Shown: piece after piece, positions 13,071 to 24,857 of the stretch
How the letters are laid out: each line of letters begins with the position of its first letter
How positions within the stretch are numbered: position 1 is the first letter of the stretch
DNA from: Dipteronia dyeriana
Taxonomy: Eukaryota > Streptophyta > Magnoliopsida > Sapindales > Sapindaceae
Direction: 5' to 3'
Length of the DNA stretch: 64,000 nucleotides
Assembly (NCBI GenBank): GCA_032871835.1
Contig: CM065301.1
Span: 18,121,291 to 18,185,290, forward strand
Translations under genes and position numbers: made by a program
Notes under the pieces: generated by a model
Seen by the model: the letters and a program-made list of their open reading frames with translations, nothing else
Told to the model about the DNA's origin: nothing
Databases searched by the model: none

Positions 13071-14049
13071 CTACGGGCCTTCCCACTTATCAGCCAGGGA
13101 ACCTGCAACTTTATTTTTTGTGTTCAGTAACACCTTTCTGAGTACCAGGTCTCCTAGTTGGAATTTTCTGACCCGAACGTGAGAGTTGTAGTGGCGGGCT
13201 ACTCTTTGCTGATATGCCATATTTCGTATTCGGGACTTCTCTCTTTTCTCTTCTAGCTCATCTAGACTTTTTAATAGCATATCAACATTCTGTTTTTCAT
13301 CATATAGCCTGACTTGGGGTAACACATATGACGTTTCTATGGGGATAACAGCTTCTATTCCAAACGCCAAAGTGAATGGAGTCTCTCCTGTTGAAGTTCT
13401 TGATGTTGTCTGATATACCAATAATACTTCGGGCAGTTTTTTTACCCAGCTTCCTTTCTTGGCATCTAGCTTTGCTTTGATTGTGTGTTTGATGATTTTG
13501 TTTACTGCTTCAACCTGCCAATTTGTTTGAGGGTAGGCAGGTGTGGCATAATAATTGGCAATCTGGTACTCTTTGCACAATGATTATAGTGTTTGGGACT
13601 CCAAACCTATAAAGTATATTTTTTTTCACGAAATTTATGGTATTTGCTTCTGTGATGTGTACTAATGCTTTTGCTTCTGCCCACTTCGTGAAGTAGTCAA
13701 CGGCTATTATGGCATACTTCGCTCCACCCTCTATCCTGGCTGGCATTGGGCCGATTAAATCCAAGCCCCACATGGCAAATGGCCATGGGGATGTGAGGTT
13801 TCTGAGCTGTTCAGGGGGTTGTCGGATATCATTAGCAATCCTTTGGCAAGTATTGCAACTCTCCGAACATTGTTGTGCATCTGAGAATAGAATAGGCCAA
13901 TAATAACTTTGCATAAGTACCTTGTGTGCAAAAATTTTACCCCCATTCCGCAAAATCCTCCATGGATTTCCTGTAATATCCGATATGCATCCTCCTCTGA
14001 CACACATCTTTGGAGTGTTCGGGAATATCCCCTTCTGTATAGTTCTCAT
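13071..14049 (-). pseudogene. Tat integrase, frameshifted
   Basis: DDE integrase that joins the cDNA to target DNA. The segment down from 14049 carries the HHCC-type zinc region (HKVLMQSYYWPILFSDAQQ and CNTCQR), then the core with MWGLDLIGPMPAR (first Asp) and YAIIAVDYFTKWAEAKAL. Near 13590 the frame is lost, and the second catalytic Asp region is degraded. It resumes at 13580 with YYATPAYPQTNWQVEAVNK, where the Glu of QVEAVNK is the third catalytic residue, followed by SWVKKLPEVLLVYQTT and the C-terminal LGDLVLRK part. One frameshift plus stops make it non-functional. Confidence 0.88.
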
Positions 14050-14168
14050 CCAACCAATGTGTACCTTGCTGATCTATACCTGATATGTTTTACTTGTAAG
14101 AGATCTTCAGGGAGCACGCCTTCTTCCAGGAACCTTTTTAGCTGAGTTATCCAACGGTCTGGCAGTGT

Positions 14169-14660
14169 TCAAATTTTTGAAATTTCTGAGTTTCTCGGTT
14201 CAGTTGTGCTCGGTTTGAGGAGATGTGCAACCGGAATAGTCTTTGGCCTAATTGTGGTTGTTGATGACGCTAGTTTGGACAATGCATCTGCCTTTTCATT
14301 CTCCTCCCTAGGGATCTGGGCAATCTTATATTCTTTGAATTTTTGGAGGAACTGTTTTGCAATGTCACGGTAGGCTATCATGCCTTCATCCCTGGCTTGG
14401 TACTCGTCAAGGACTTGGTTGACAACTACTTGTGAATCGCTGAATATCTCGACTTCATCTGCCTCGAGAGCTATACAGACTCTGAGTCCAGCTAGTAGCG
14501 CCTCATACTCGGTTTGATTATTAGTTGCTTTGAAATCAAACCTCATGGCACATTCGATATCATCTTCTTCTGGAATGCATACTATGATCCCTGCCCCGCT
14601 GCCATGAGTGTTTGAAAAGCCATCAACATACAATTTCCATGGGAAATTTTTTCCCAACAT
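14169..14660 (-). pseudogene. Second (archaeal-type) RNase H of the Tat element
   Basis: A 163-residue open segment with the RNase H fold: LYVDGFSNTHGSGAGI (first catalytic Asp), TNNQTEYEALLAGLR (Glu), VEIFSDSQVVVNQV (Asp), and REENEKADALSKLAS at the end (Asp). This plant and archaeal-type domain is found in addition to the RT-linked RNase H in Tat elements and supports the lineage call. All four acidic catalytic positions appear present, so this domain is one of the best preserved parts of the element, although the polyprotein around it is broken. Confidence 0.85.
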
Positions 14661-14857
14661 CCTTTTTGCTTCCAGGTTTGGCTATGCGAACTTTGTTATA
14701 AAATCTGTCACTGTTTGCCCTTTGAGGGATGTCCTGGGGACGTAGTGGATATCGAATTCACTAGCTCGATAGCCCATTTGGTCAATCTTCCTGAAATCTC
14801 TGGCTTCTGTAGAATTTGCTTTAATGGGCAGTCGGTGAGAACCTGGATTGTATGAGC

Positions 14858-15875
14858 CTAAAAATATGGCATTAGCTTCCTTGCTGCTGAAACCAATGTT
14901 ATGGCCATTTTCTCTGCCTGTGAATACCTGATCTCGGCTGGTAGAAGTGCCTTGCTGGTATAGTATACTGGCTTATGTACTCCATCTTCTATTTTAACTA
15001 GGACAGATCTTGTTGCTAGTCCTGTAATTGATAAGTACAAATGATGTGTCTCTCCCATCTGTGGTTTTGAAAGGATGGAAGCCTGCCCTAGGTATTCCTT
15101 GATTTTTAAAAAAGTCTGCTCGCAGTTTTCATTCCATTCGAGTCATTTTCCTTTTTTAATTACTTTGAAAAAAGATGTGCATCTGTTCGTGGCCTTTGAG
15201 ATGAATCTACCCAAGAAAGCTAAGCATCCTGTTAGGCGATATACTTCTTTTAGTGTCCTTGGTGAAGTCATTTTCTGCAGGGCCTGGATCTTCTCAGGGT
15301 TGACTTTGATTTCTCTTTGGTAAACTTGAAACCCAGGAATCTTCCTGATGGAACTCCGAATAAACACTTGTTCGGATTTAGCTTCATTTGGTATCTCCTC
15401 AAAACATCAAATGTCTCTCGCAGGTCTGAAGTATGCTTGTCTGCCATGATGCTCTTAGTCTGCATGTCATCAATGTATACTTCCATGTTCTTTCCTATTT
15501 GTCGTGCAAAGATTCTGTTGACCAGCTTTTGATAAGTTGCTCCTGTATTTTTTAATCCGAAAGGCATCACTATGTAACAGTATAAGCCCTAATCAGTTGT
15601 GAATGCTGTTTTTCTTCGTCAGCCTTGTTCATCCGGATTTGGTTATATCCTGAGTAGGTGTTCATGAAACTGAGCAACTCATGGTCTGATGTAACATCCA
15701 CCAACTGATCTATCCTCAGAAGTGGAAAACTATCTTTTGGGCATGCCTTGTTCAAATCTGTGAAATCTACGCACATTCTCCATTGTCCATTTTTCTTTTG
15801 GATGTGGACAACATCAGCTACCCATTGAGGGTAGTTGACCTCTCTAATCGACCCTACAACGAGTAGCTTCTCCAC
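14858..15875 (-). pseudogene. Tat reverse transcriptase and linked RNase H, broken
   Basis: RT begins near 15875 with QWVADVVHIQKKNGQWRMCV and TDLNKACPKDSFPL, continues with YSGYNQI, and after a stop near 15570 resumes with MMPFGLKNTGATYQKLVNR. The active-site box VYIDDM (two catalytic Asp) is intact near 15475. Then follow LNPNKCLFGVPSGRFLGF, a frameshift near 15320, and the thumb/connection (LTGCLAFLGRFISKA at 15143-15367). The retroviral-type RNase H remnant lies at 14858-15058 (VLVKIEDGVHKPVYYTSKAL). Multiple frame changes and stops prevent expression of a full enzyme. Confidence 0.88.
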
Positions 15876-15931
15876 TTCCTGTTTGATTGCTTGACTTCTC
15901 TCGAGATTGAATGATCATCTCTTTTGTATCA

Positions 15932-16621
15932 TCAGTTTGCATTCGGGTCTACTGTTAGATGGTGAGATATTATTCGGGCATCTATCCCGACCATGTCTTC
16001 ATGACTCCAAGCGAACACATCCCTGCATTCTTTGAGTAGATTAGTGAGGCTTTGTTTGACTTTTCCTTCCAGGTTGGCCCTGATCTTGATCCTCTTATCT
16101 GGTTCATCTTCTTTCAAGATAATTTCTTCGACCGGTTCAATTTTGGATTCGTTTGACTCTTCCCTTGGATCGAATTTGAATGACAGTGGCTCTTTGTTCT
16201 GACTCGGTTGTGTTATAGTGCAAACATGTTCATCATTTTTGTCTTTGTATACTGACAGGTTAGCTCTTCGGGCCATCTCTTGGGATCCCTTGACTACACC
16301 GACCCCCTGTTCGGTCGGGAACTTGACCATTAAGGCATAAATGGCTATTATGACCTTAGTTTTATTTAAGAATGACCGACCCAACAACACTTTATACGGG
16401 CAATTGTCTAAGTCTACTACCACGAAGTCGAGCAATACAGTTCTCTGACAAGGTGCCACCCCGATCTTTACGGGCAGCTTTACCATCCCGAGTGACCTGA
16501 CCTCAATTCCTCTGAATCCTCTGAGTGGAGTATGGAAAGGTTGTAGATCCTTTCGGTCCAACCTAAGTTGATCGTAGATGGATACATTGAGAATGTATGT
16601 CGAACTTTCATTATCTATCAA
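15932..16621 (-). pseudogene. Tat protease and protease-RT linker
   Basis: Aspartic protease of the gag-pol polyprotein. The segment opens with the flap/active-site neighbourhood MIDNESSTYILNVSIYDQL, corresponding to the D-N-G-S-S box of related elements with Gly changed to Glu. It continues with LGMVKLPVKIGV, VVVDLDNCPYKVLLGRSFL and KFPTEQGVG. The C-terminal part (ECRDVFAWSHEDMVGID) leads into RT. The active-site Asp is present, but the changed glycine makes activity doubtful. Confidence 0.8.
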
Positions 16622-17229
16622 GATTCTCCTAACTTCCCAGTGACCAATCCGGGCACTTATGACTAAGGCATCATTTGGCCGAACGTCAACCTCATGTGAG
16701 TCTGCTTCTATGAATATTATTGGGTCTCATCCTTTCTTTACCCATTTCGGGTCTAGCTCCATCGAGTTCACGTCAAAGTTATGTATTGCTTCTACTGCTT
16801 CTTTGATTTCCTGTGTTCGCTCTCGGTTATTTCTCCCAGTTGATGGTCCTTCAAAGATTGTATGTATTACTTCATTGACCTCTGGAATGGCCATTTGATT
16901 TCGACCAGAGCTGTGATCGGTCCTGATCTCTTTCTTTATTTTTGAGTTCTCATCCCTTTTCAATACTACATCATGTAGATGTTCTTCCCGAATGAGGGTT
17001 TTTATGTAATCTCTGAGCTGGTAACACTTGAAAGTCTCATGACAGGTTTTCTTGTGGAATATGCAGTATTTGGTTGTATCCCGCCGGGTGAACTGATACT
17101 GTCATCGTGGCTCTTGTACCATATTCTTTTCTTCCAGTATAGCCAGGATTTCCTTCTGCTTTTTCCGAAGATGGGTGTAGTTGGTGTATCTACCTTGGGA
17201 TTTTTCTGTGGTATGTTCGGTATTACTCT

Positions 17230-18548
17230 CGTTTCCCCCGTCCTTGTTTTTTTCTTTATTGTTTCCTTTCTGTTTTCCCTTTTGGTTATGCACATTGGAT
17301 TCAGCATCCTCCCGTGGCTAACTTGTCTTTTTAGGCTAGTGCATATCCTCTTACCATGTCCATCATATCTGCATATCTGGTCAGACGGGCTCTTCTTAGG
17401 TCAAAAGACAACCGTCCATTCTGTAGGTTGTTGATGAATGTAGTAATTATCGCTTCATCATTTGCACTATTGATTTCTGATACTGCTTGACCGAATCTTC
17501 CCAGGTATTTCTTCAGTGACTCATCTTTTCTTTATTTTATTTGAGAAAGGTAAGCCACTGATTTTTTCCTGGGAATATTGCTCAGAAATTGCCTTGAGAA
17601 ACTCCTGCGCAGTTCACTGAAACTTTCGATGCTTGCTGGGGGCAATCTCCCGAACCATCTTGAGCCCATGTCTCCTAGAGTTTGTGGAAAGTTGAGGCAT
17701 AGTAAGGGATCGCTATGGGGATACAGGGCCATAACACTTTTATAGCGTCTGACATGTTCTTTTGGGTCTGTATCCTTCTTGAACTGCTCCACGCGTGGCA
17801 TCCTGAATCTTTCTAGGAATGAAGTCTGCAGGATGTCCCTAGTGAACGGGCTGTCAGAATCCTTATAAGATAAACCATTGTACCCATAACGTCTAACCAG
17901 TGCGTCCATTGGACGCATATTGTTCTCGACTTCTCGAGTTAGGCTCTGGATTACGACATCTCTGTCTCCCACCGGACTTCCCTGATGGTTGAACCGTTGG
18001 GTGATTGTCATTCCTCTTTCTGGCTCTTCACTTTGATACCGGGTTTCACGTATGATTCTGTGATGTCGCTTGCGATGGTGCTGATCGCTATCTTCTGATC
18101 ACGACTGATCCTTGTGCCGGTCATGTTTGCGGTGTCTAGTACGGACTGTCTGATCCTGGTTCTGCTTCTGGCGTGGTCGTTCCTCTTCAAGTGTTTCACT
18201 TCCAGCCTGATTGATTGAAGCAGAATTCCTTCCGGCTTCAGGTGCATTTAGTTCTAGCCCTACTAAAACCGAACAAAGCCTCACAGGTGGGAGGTTAGGA
18301 GGTTGTGCTTCTTCTGCAGCCAGTAGATCAACTTCTTCCTTTGCTGCGTCTGCCACCAATTGTTGCAACGCCTTTTGGAAGCGTTGTGTCAGGTCTCCGC
18401 TGGTCGGAGGAACTTACTGGATCCCCGTCAAGAATGTAGATTGGTTCTCTGTGGTTGCAACGAGATCTCGCGAGCTACTGCTAACATGGAAGTTATCTGG
18501 AGATTTTTGGACATCCCCGGAACTGCTTCTGCTTCTGCTTCCTGCCAT
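17230..18548 (-). pseudogene. Tat gag, several stops
   Basis: Capsid/nucleocapsid gene. I place its start at ATG 18548-18546, because that ATG lies about 50 bp inside the 5' LTR and is in the same frame as the conserved block 18011-17532. That block carries the retrotransposon gag domain: RMPRVEQFKKDTDPKEHV, HSDPLLCLNFPQTLGDMGSRW, SIESFSELRRSFSRQFLSN. The N-terminal part is rich in Ser, Arg and acidic residues. In-frame stops occur at 18414-18416, 18099-18101 and near 17530. The zinc-knuckle part downstream is too degraded to read. Confidence 0.85.
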
Positions 18549-18575
18549 TACCTTTAATTGAATCGGAGGTTCAAC

Positions 18576-18594
18576 ACCCCTCCTTCTAGCGCCA
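18576..18594 (-). promoter_or_regulatory. Primer binding site of the Tat element
   Basis: Two bases inside the 5' LTR the minus strand reads TGGCGCTAGAAGGAGGGGT. TGGCGC is a common start of retroelement primer binding sites that pair with a tRNA 3' end ending CGCCA. The exact tRNA cannot be assigned without a search. Confidence 0.6.
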
Positions 18595-18596
18595 CA

Positions 18597-19482
18597 TGTT
18601 GACGTCGATTTCTGGTTGTATGAGAAAAAGCCAACAAGGATTGGATTTTAGCTGTGATTTCAAAGAGAAAGAGAAGGAGAAAGTAATCGAACGTAAGTTT
18701 TACGTGGTAAAACTCCGATGACCGGAGAAACGTCCACGGGTGGTTGAATGATCAACCAAGCCAAAATCCACTGTGAGTAAACTAATTACAACTCTCGATC
18801 TCTCTTTCTTCTCTTTGTATTTTTCTATATTGTTGTCCTCTATTGTGTGACGAGATTATAGGTCTATTTATATGTCCATAGAACCATAATCTTCTTTGTA
18901 CAAGTAATAAAAGATCTTTGTATTTAATTATTATTGTTTACTTGTTCGAAGTAGTTTGTCTTCTTTCCTATTTCGGAGACTTGTATTGAGATCGAATGGG
19001 ACTCTAGTAATGTAGTCTAATTAGGACTTATTTCCTTATAATAGCGTAGTCTTTTTGAAGAAGTAAAATTGTTGTCTGATTAGGAACCCTCTGCTTGATA
19101 CTTATGCTATTCTTGGAATTTCTCTTTGATATGAATATCTTCGTGAATTTTAATGACTCGATTCGTGTGAGCTACACGCTGAGCTTTTTATTTTTCTTCA
19201 TGTTTGTCCCGAGTAGGAAACGATATCAGATGGCCACGAGTGACATCATCTGATCAAGAGTAGAAAATATCACCAACTAGCCCCGAGTATGTTTAACTGA
19301 CCCCGAGTAGTATATGGCGTCAGTTGACCCCGAGCAGGTCTTGTTCAATACTTGTTTATTCGGGCTTCTCTTCTTTGGTGATGACTTGTAGGATATTTTC
19401 TAAATGCCTATTCGGATGTCCACCTGGCAATTTTATCCTCTTTGTCAATGACGTGTATATCTGATAAAATTTACATACGACA
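18597..19482 (-). repeat. 5' LTR of the Tat element
   Basis: An 886-bp copy of 7627-8513 with the same TGTTGACG start and TACGACA end. It is followed at 19483 by TGAAT, the partner of GGAAT at 7622-7626. As the 5' LTR of a minus-strand element it would drive transcription toward lower coordinates. Confidence 0.93.
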
Positions 19483-19487
19483 TGAAT

Positions 19488-20883
19488 CAAGACAATAACA
19501 ATTGTCACTTGATCTCTTGCTTTTCAATAAAACTTGCCCATCTTCTTTTAGAATAGAGCAATCAAGTTTGTCAAACATAACCGAAAGCCCTTCATCACTC
19601 AAATGTGATATGCTAATAAGATTGACTTCCAAACCATCTACATTAAAATCATTGGGCAAGGAGGGCAAACCAGGGATAGATATATTTCCTTTCCCTAAAA
19701 CCTTCTTTCGTGAACTATCACCAAAGGTGACAAATCCACCATAGTCCATTACAAGAGTCTTAAAGAAACTCTTGTTACCGGTCATGTGCCTAGAGCACCC
19801 ACTATCTAGATACCAAATGTTAGAGGCTTTGGCCTTCAAAGCCACTTGATCCATATGATAAAAATACTCATCTTTTCTAGTCCACCTAGTAGCAACATTG
19901 TCATTTCTAGGAGCCTTGGGTTCATTGACTCTAAAATTCCTAAGTGCATGCATTTTGGCTCTTCTAAGCATATTTTTCTCAATCATACTTTTAATACGAC
20001 ACAAATTAATATATTTAAAGTAATTATGCCTTATATGGCCTTCAACACCACAATAATGACAAATATGAGTAAAGTAAGAACTCATACCATAGCATTGTGC
20101 AAACATAGAAGGTTTCATTCTCCTTTGAGTTGTCCTTTGGTGTTGAGCTAACTCTCTTCTTTGTGATTGAGCTAAGATTGCACCCCTTCTTGATTGAGCA
20201 TGAAAGGTCCTTTATTGAGATTGGGGAATCATTTGAGGTTGAGGCCTTGTTTGATGTACTATAGCTTGTTGTGATTAAGTTTTTACTTGAACTTTTGTTG
20301 GAGCCTTGACTTGAGCTTGTTTTAAAGATTCTCCAACTTCAACCTTTTTTGATAGTTGTTGTGGGCCTTGGATTTTCTTTAACTCTTCACTCTTGACAAA
20401 AATAGTCTTCTTTAAGGATGTGGTTTCCATGTCTTCCACATATCCTAAGTCTCTCTTGTCACTAGGGCTCTTCCAACTCGAGAACATCTTCTCAAGCTTT
20501 TCGCTTCCGGAGGTCATCTTGGTAATCGATTCTTTAGCCTGTCTAAGCTCCTCATTTAAGATTTCTTCATTCTTCTTGACAATAATAAGCTCTAACTTCA
20601 AGCTTTCTCCCAACTCTCTTCCACTCTTCACTTTCTCACTCAAGTGACTCACCCTGGAAGTCAACTCGAGATTCCCCATTTTTTACTTTTGAATCTCCTT
20701 CTTCTTCTTCAATCTAGAACTCTCAAAGAATTTCATGAAGTCCGCATAGTCCATTTCTTTATCCATTTCGAACTTAGAGTTCGATGAGATGCTCTCATCA
20801 CTAGAGTCATCTAATTCTTCTTCATCACTTATAACCTCCTCGTCATTATGAGATGAATGAAGACTATGAAGTTTGCAACTCAA
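19488..20883 (-). pseudogene. Copia coiled-coil linker, zinc knuckle and protease
   Basis: This is the proximal part of the SIRE-like polyprotein. The segment from 20883 is acidic (DEEVISDEEELDDSSDES). Next comes a coiled-coil-like stretch at 20275-20679 (LTSRVSHLSEKVKSGREL, IIVKKNEEILNEELRQAKES). The segment at 20118-19488 holds a second zinc knuckle CHYCGVEGHIRHNYF with the last Cys changed to Tyr, then the protease box IWYLDSGCSRHMTG with the catalytic D-S-G, and VNLISISHLSDEGLSV. The frame runs into the Tat LTR at 19482. Stops and frame changes separate the blocks. Confidence 0.85.
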
Positions 20884-20975
20884 TCTTCATCATCCGAAGA
20901 TTTTTCTTCCTCTTCTCGGTTTTCACTATCACTCCAAGTGGCCGTCATCACCATTCCTTTCTTCTTTTTCTTCAA

Positions 20976-21908
20976 ATTGGCACATTCCGGGGTAATGTTA
21001 CCAAAGCCGTTGTATTCACAGTATTGAATGCCCTTCTTAGAGTTATTCTCTTATGATCTCTCCATCTTCTTGAAAGGAGTCTTCTTCTTTACTTCCTTTC
21101 CCTTAGATCCAAATCCTTTCTTCTCAAACTTTATGAACTTCTTAAACCTTTTTACCATGAGAGCCATCTCCTCATCTAAGTCATCCTCCTCCTTCTCTTC
21201 AACCTTTAAGGTCTTTAGTGCAATGCTCTTTTGCTTCTTTGGAGATGTTGGTGTAGAATTCCACCTAGATTCATAAGCCAGAAGTCTTCCAATGACTTGA
21301 CTGGGCTTCATATTCTTATAGTCACTAATTTCCTCAATTGTTGTTACCTTAGACTTAAATCTCTTGGGAAGTGACCTCATGATCTTTTGCTTGATTCTTC
21401 TATCTGAGTACATGTCACCAAGTTGATGGCATTGATTTACAATATCCACCAACTTCACTTGGAAGTCATTAAAGCACTCTTCCTCCTCCATCCTAATCAT
21501 TTCAAATTGTGTTTGGAGGACTTGGAGCTTAGAGGCCTTGACTACCTTAGTGCATTCATGAGTCGTTTGAAGAATCTCCCAAGCCTCTTTTACATTCCTA
21601 GTGGTTTGAATTAACTTGTATTGATTGTCGTCCATGGCACAAAGGATGGGGTGCATGGCATTGTTGTTCCATTTTGAAGCCTCAAATTCTTGTGTATTCC
21701 ATTGAGATTTGGGCTTAAGAACTTCATCTACCTCTACAGTGGTTATTGTTAGAGGAGTGTACCCATCTTTAATAGCCATCCAAGCCCATTCATTTATTTG
21801 GCAAATATAGGATTTCATATTGCCCTTCCAAGAAGCATAATTCACCCCATTGAGCAAATAGGGTCTTGTGCTTAAGGTTCCCTCGTGACTACCATCGTTT
21901 CCACTCAT
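20976..21908 (-). pseudogene. Copia gag (UBN2 type), nonsense-truncated
   Basis: Capsid gene of the SIRE-like element. I choose ATG 21908 (MSGNDGSHEG) because the open frame further upstream lies in the leader next to the primer binding site. Conserved features are LLNGVNYASWKGNMKSYI, KEAWEILQTTHECTKVVKAS, LQTQFEMIRMEEEECFNDF and IMRSLPKRFKSKVTTIEE. A TAA just after the KKMERS residues (about 21049) cuts off the zinc-knuckle region, which is still readable in the same frame near 20976-21020 as a degraded YCEYNGFGNITPEC. Without that knuckle the protein would lack RNA packaging activity. Confidence 0.87.
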
Positions 21909-22017
21909 AGTGTTTAAGGATAATGAATGCAATGCAGATGCAATACACACAAAATGCAAACAACCAAAATGCACAAAGCAAGACACACACAGAGTACAGA
22001 TCACCTAAATATATCTA

Positions 22018-22036
22018 GGCACCGGCTCTGATACCA
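22018..22036 (-). promoter_or_regulatory. Primer binding site of the SIRE-like element
   Basis: Two bases from the 5' LTR the minus strand reads TGGTATCAGAGCCGGTGCC, the classic initiator tRNA-Met primer site of plant retrotransposons. It confirms that 22039-23367 is the 5' LTR. Confidence 0.9.
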
Positions 22037-22038
22037 AA

Positions 22039-23367
22039 TGAAAATCCCTACAATATTTATGTCTAATAAACCTAGAGGGGGGTGAATAGATTTTAACATA
22101 ATTAATTACCAACTTTTTGAATTAATCAATATTAATAAAATCACCCCAACAAAGTATACAGAATAAGTAAAAATACAGAAATAAAGAGACACAATTTTTA
22201 CGTGGAAACCCTTAAAAAGGAAAAACCACGGGTTAACCACTTAACCACTCCGATCCTCAAATCCACTATTGTAATGATGATTACAATCTAGGTTGACCTC
22301 CCGTCACACCACTCGGTCACTAACCCATCACTACTACCCGCAGGCCTTTATAGTGATTATAGATCAACACACTTGTGCACTAAAACACTTAGCCACAAGC
22401 GTAATAACAATGAAGAGACAATTGCAACCTAAGTGAATATAAAGAATATTCTAGATGCAAAAATGCTAGGTCAAGACATTTAAGCTTATCTAAGGATTTA
22501 AATGTGACAATGAATGCAAATCCTAGATATTAATTCTCTAAATGCAATTGTAAGAAGATTTAGCTAGAAGGGTACCAATGTTCTAAGTGTTCATTATCAC
22601 TAATCAATGCTCTCAACCAACAACTAACATCACAAGCAAGTTATAAAAGCTATTAAACACATGAACATATATTTAATTTACAATAAAAGCTAAAACCTAG
22701 GCATACATGACATAGTAATGAAACAATGAAGTCTAGGGCATATATAGATTACCTACTCAACAATAATGAAAAGAACTCATGCTTGAAAGATGCAAATATG
22801 ATGCTTGATGATTATGATTTGAAGTTTGGCCGAGTCAAAATGGTTTCTTGGAGCTTCTCTCTCTAGAAATCTTTTCTCTCACTAAAAACTGGTTTAGAAG
22901 CACTTAAAAAACGAGTTGTGGAGAACAAGATATATTTATATGAGGTACAAAGTGAAATTACGTCGTTTAGATAAAATCTGCATAAAAGGTGTAGTGTGCA
23001 GGTCTGTGTACGGGTACCTACCCGCGTACAGACGCGTAAGTGTCCACGCATTGACTTGACACTGAGAGTGGGAACCAAACCCGCGCACTTCCCTGATACA
23101 AAGGGATCAAGGGGACAAAAGCAAGACCAAACTAAATGCAATCCAAGCAAGCATGAGATAGACAAATAAATCACACATAAAGGCAATTAGTGAGTGTGTG
23201 CACTAAATCTCTTCAATGAAATTAAGCAAGTGATATACATTTGAAGCTTTGAAGCTTTGAAGCTTGAGTTTGGTCACGAATAAAGACTGTCTAAAGTACC
23301 CTTACATTATAAGCCCAATTGTGGTTTGTCAATCTAAATAAGCCAATCAAAAAATAAGGAACTTACA
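22039..23367 (-). repeat. 5' LTR of the SIRE-like element
   Basis: A 1329-bp copy of 2368-3762. The plus strand starts TGAAAATCCCTACAATATT and ends GGAACTTACA. Compared with the 3' copy it lacks several short stretches, for example around 3360-3460, which explains the length difference. Confidence 0.9.
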
Positions 23368-24514
23368 CTTCCCATTGAATTACATCCCACTAAATGTTTT
23401 TCCAGTGTAGTTCACAACAATAACTAAATGTTTGCCCTTCAAACAAAACACACACTCTCCAAATACACGTACAACGGAACACAAACATGCCAAAAACACA
23501 AACAAGAGAACAATATCCCATCAAAAGCACAAACTAGAACAATCTCCCATAAAAAACACAAATTTGAAAAAATTAAAGTAGTTTGAACAAATCAGTACCT
23601 TGCAATTGTCTCACTCTCTTTGCATTTTGCCTAGGGTTTGAGGTGCTTCGATCAATGCCGACCGTCGGCCTTGTGCTTTAAACGGTGACCGGTGACCGGT
23701 TACCTTACTTCTTCTGCCTCTCTATTTTTGGGTTTTTGCTTGGGTTTGAGTTTTGTTCGTTGCTTGGGTACACATAGCAAGAACAAGAATGGTTTTTTTA
23801 TTTTTAATTGAACGGGCACGACGACTACGAACTTGCTTCTCCTTCATCTCTCTAGGTTGAATAAATTTTGGGTTCCCGTTGTTTGGGTTTGAGTTTTGTG
23901 TATAGAGCAACGAATGCTTTATTTTATATATTTTATATTGTGTTGTTGCTTTTGTGGGAAATCATATTGGAGGGTATTTTAGTAAACTTGAACAATTTAT
24001 ATTGAATAAAATATTTAAGGAGGGTATTGAGGGAAATTTCTGGTGAGGGGTTTTAAAGGGCAATGTGGTAAATGTGGTTGGCAAAAAGGCTAAAAATACA
24101 ATATATATTTTTTACCAATGGGCTAATTCCTAGAAATTAAATGTTGAGAAAGGTCATTTCCTACAATTTCCACAAATAAATAAAACTCTAAACAAAGGAA
24201 TTTTATGGAGATTCCCTTTTTCTCTCGCGGTCACCCTCTTATGGGAGTGTCCCAATTTTTTCTTTCCTCTCCCCAAAGTATTACATTTAACATCATATGG
24301 AGATTCGAGCGACAAAGATCAAATCGTAAAGGGGAGGTTAAAATTTATTACGTTCCATTCATAACATTTTATTATAAGTATGTGAAGATCCAGAGTTTAT
24401 AAAACAATTGATGATTTTTTTTTAGTATTACACTTCTATATAAATTTGGTGTTTTTTTTAGGGAATGACTCGAGCCCGTAAACTTGTGGCGCATGTGTGA
24501 AGGTTTTTATGTTA
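23368..24514. other. Spacer between two retroelements
   Basis: No gene or repeat recognised. A small basic open frame (minus, 23722-23910) has no family resemblance. A short head-to-tail CCGGTGACCGGT motif occurs near 23685. Confidence 0.4.
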
Positions 24515-24834
24515 CGTGCCACGATATCTCACAATATTATTTAACTACCTTAACATGGCTTATTCACATGTCTAAGTTCATGGGTTGTTTTCCTGTTTTT
24601 TAGAGTTGCAGTTTATGCTTTTGTAGTGTTGTTACAGTTTATGGTTTTGTAGTGGGTTAGTGCCCTATTTTTAGGACCAATATGTTTATTTTTACTTTAA
24701 ATTAAGTGTAAGAATTGAGCAGAGGGGATCATGATCAGAAAATCAATATTTCTTATATCTCAATCTTGTATTCTTTTGTCTCTCAATTCTCTATTTCTGT
24801 AATATTTATTATGCTAAAGTAGCTATACGCTACA
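24515..24834 (+). repeat. 5' LTR of the Reina-like element
   Basis: A 320-bp direct repeat of 29405-29720. Shared phrases include CTACCTTAACATGGCTTATT and GGATCATGATCAGAAAATC. It ends CTACA just before the primer binding site. Confidence 0.92.
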
Positions 24835-24836
24835 TT

Positions 24837-24848
24837 TGGTATCAGAGC
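24837..24848 (+). promoter_or_regulatory. Primer binding site of the Reina-like element
   Basis: TGGTATCAGAGC, two bases after the 5' LTR, is complementary to the 3' end of initiator tRNA-Met, the usual primer of chromoviruses. Confidence 0.9.
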
Positions 24849-24857
24849 ATCGACCCT

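Larger units (their letters stand above)
7622..19487 (-). mobile_element. Tat-lineage Ty3/gypsy retrotransposon nested in the SIRE-like element
   Basis: The element proper is 7627-19482 (11,856 bp), flanked by the duplicated target GGAAT (7622-7626) and TGAAT (19483-19487), 4 of 5 identical. Minus-strand order is 5' LTR (18597-19482), gag, protease, RT, RNase H, a second archaeal-type RNase H, integrase, tandem repeats, a gene on the opposite strand, 3' LTR (7627-8513). Protease-RT-integrase order defines Ty3/gypsy. The extra RNase H plus an antisense ORF before the 3' LTR is the known signature of the Tat lineage. It splits the copia integrase reading frame, and removing it with one target copy brings that frame back in register, so it inserted later. 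All genes are broken. Confidence 0.93.
2368..23367 (-). mobile_element. SIRE-like Ty1/copia retrotransposon, interrupted by a nested Tat element
   Basis: A 21-kb interval whose own sequence is about 9.1 kb once the nested element (7627-19482 plus one target copy) is discounted. Minus-strand order is 5' LTR (22039-23367), primer binding site, gag, coiled-coil linker, protease, integrase, reverse transcriptase, RNase H, spacer, polypurine tract and 3' LTR (2368-3762). Protease-integrase-RT order is diagnostic of Ty1/copia. The gag type, the coiled-coil segment after gag and the 1.3-1.4 kb LTRs fit the SIRE/Maximus lineage. No env-like ORF is visible between pol and the 3' LTR. The flanking 5-mers (CTTTA left, CTTCC right) match at only 3 of 5 positions, so the target duplication is decayed or not recognisable. 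All coding regions are broken. Confidence 0.9.

Noticed and set aside
17002..17434. 151-codon plus-strand open frame over Tat gag-protease
   Set aside because: It is hydrophobic because it is antisense to the basic nucleocapsid region; no conserved domain is visible.
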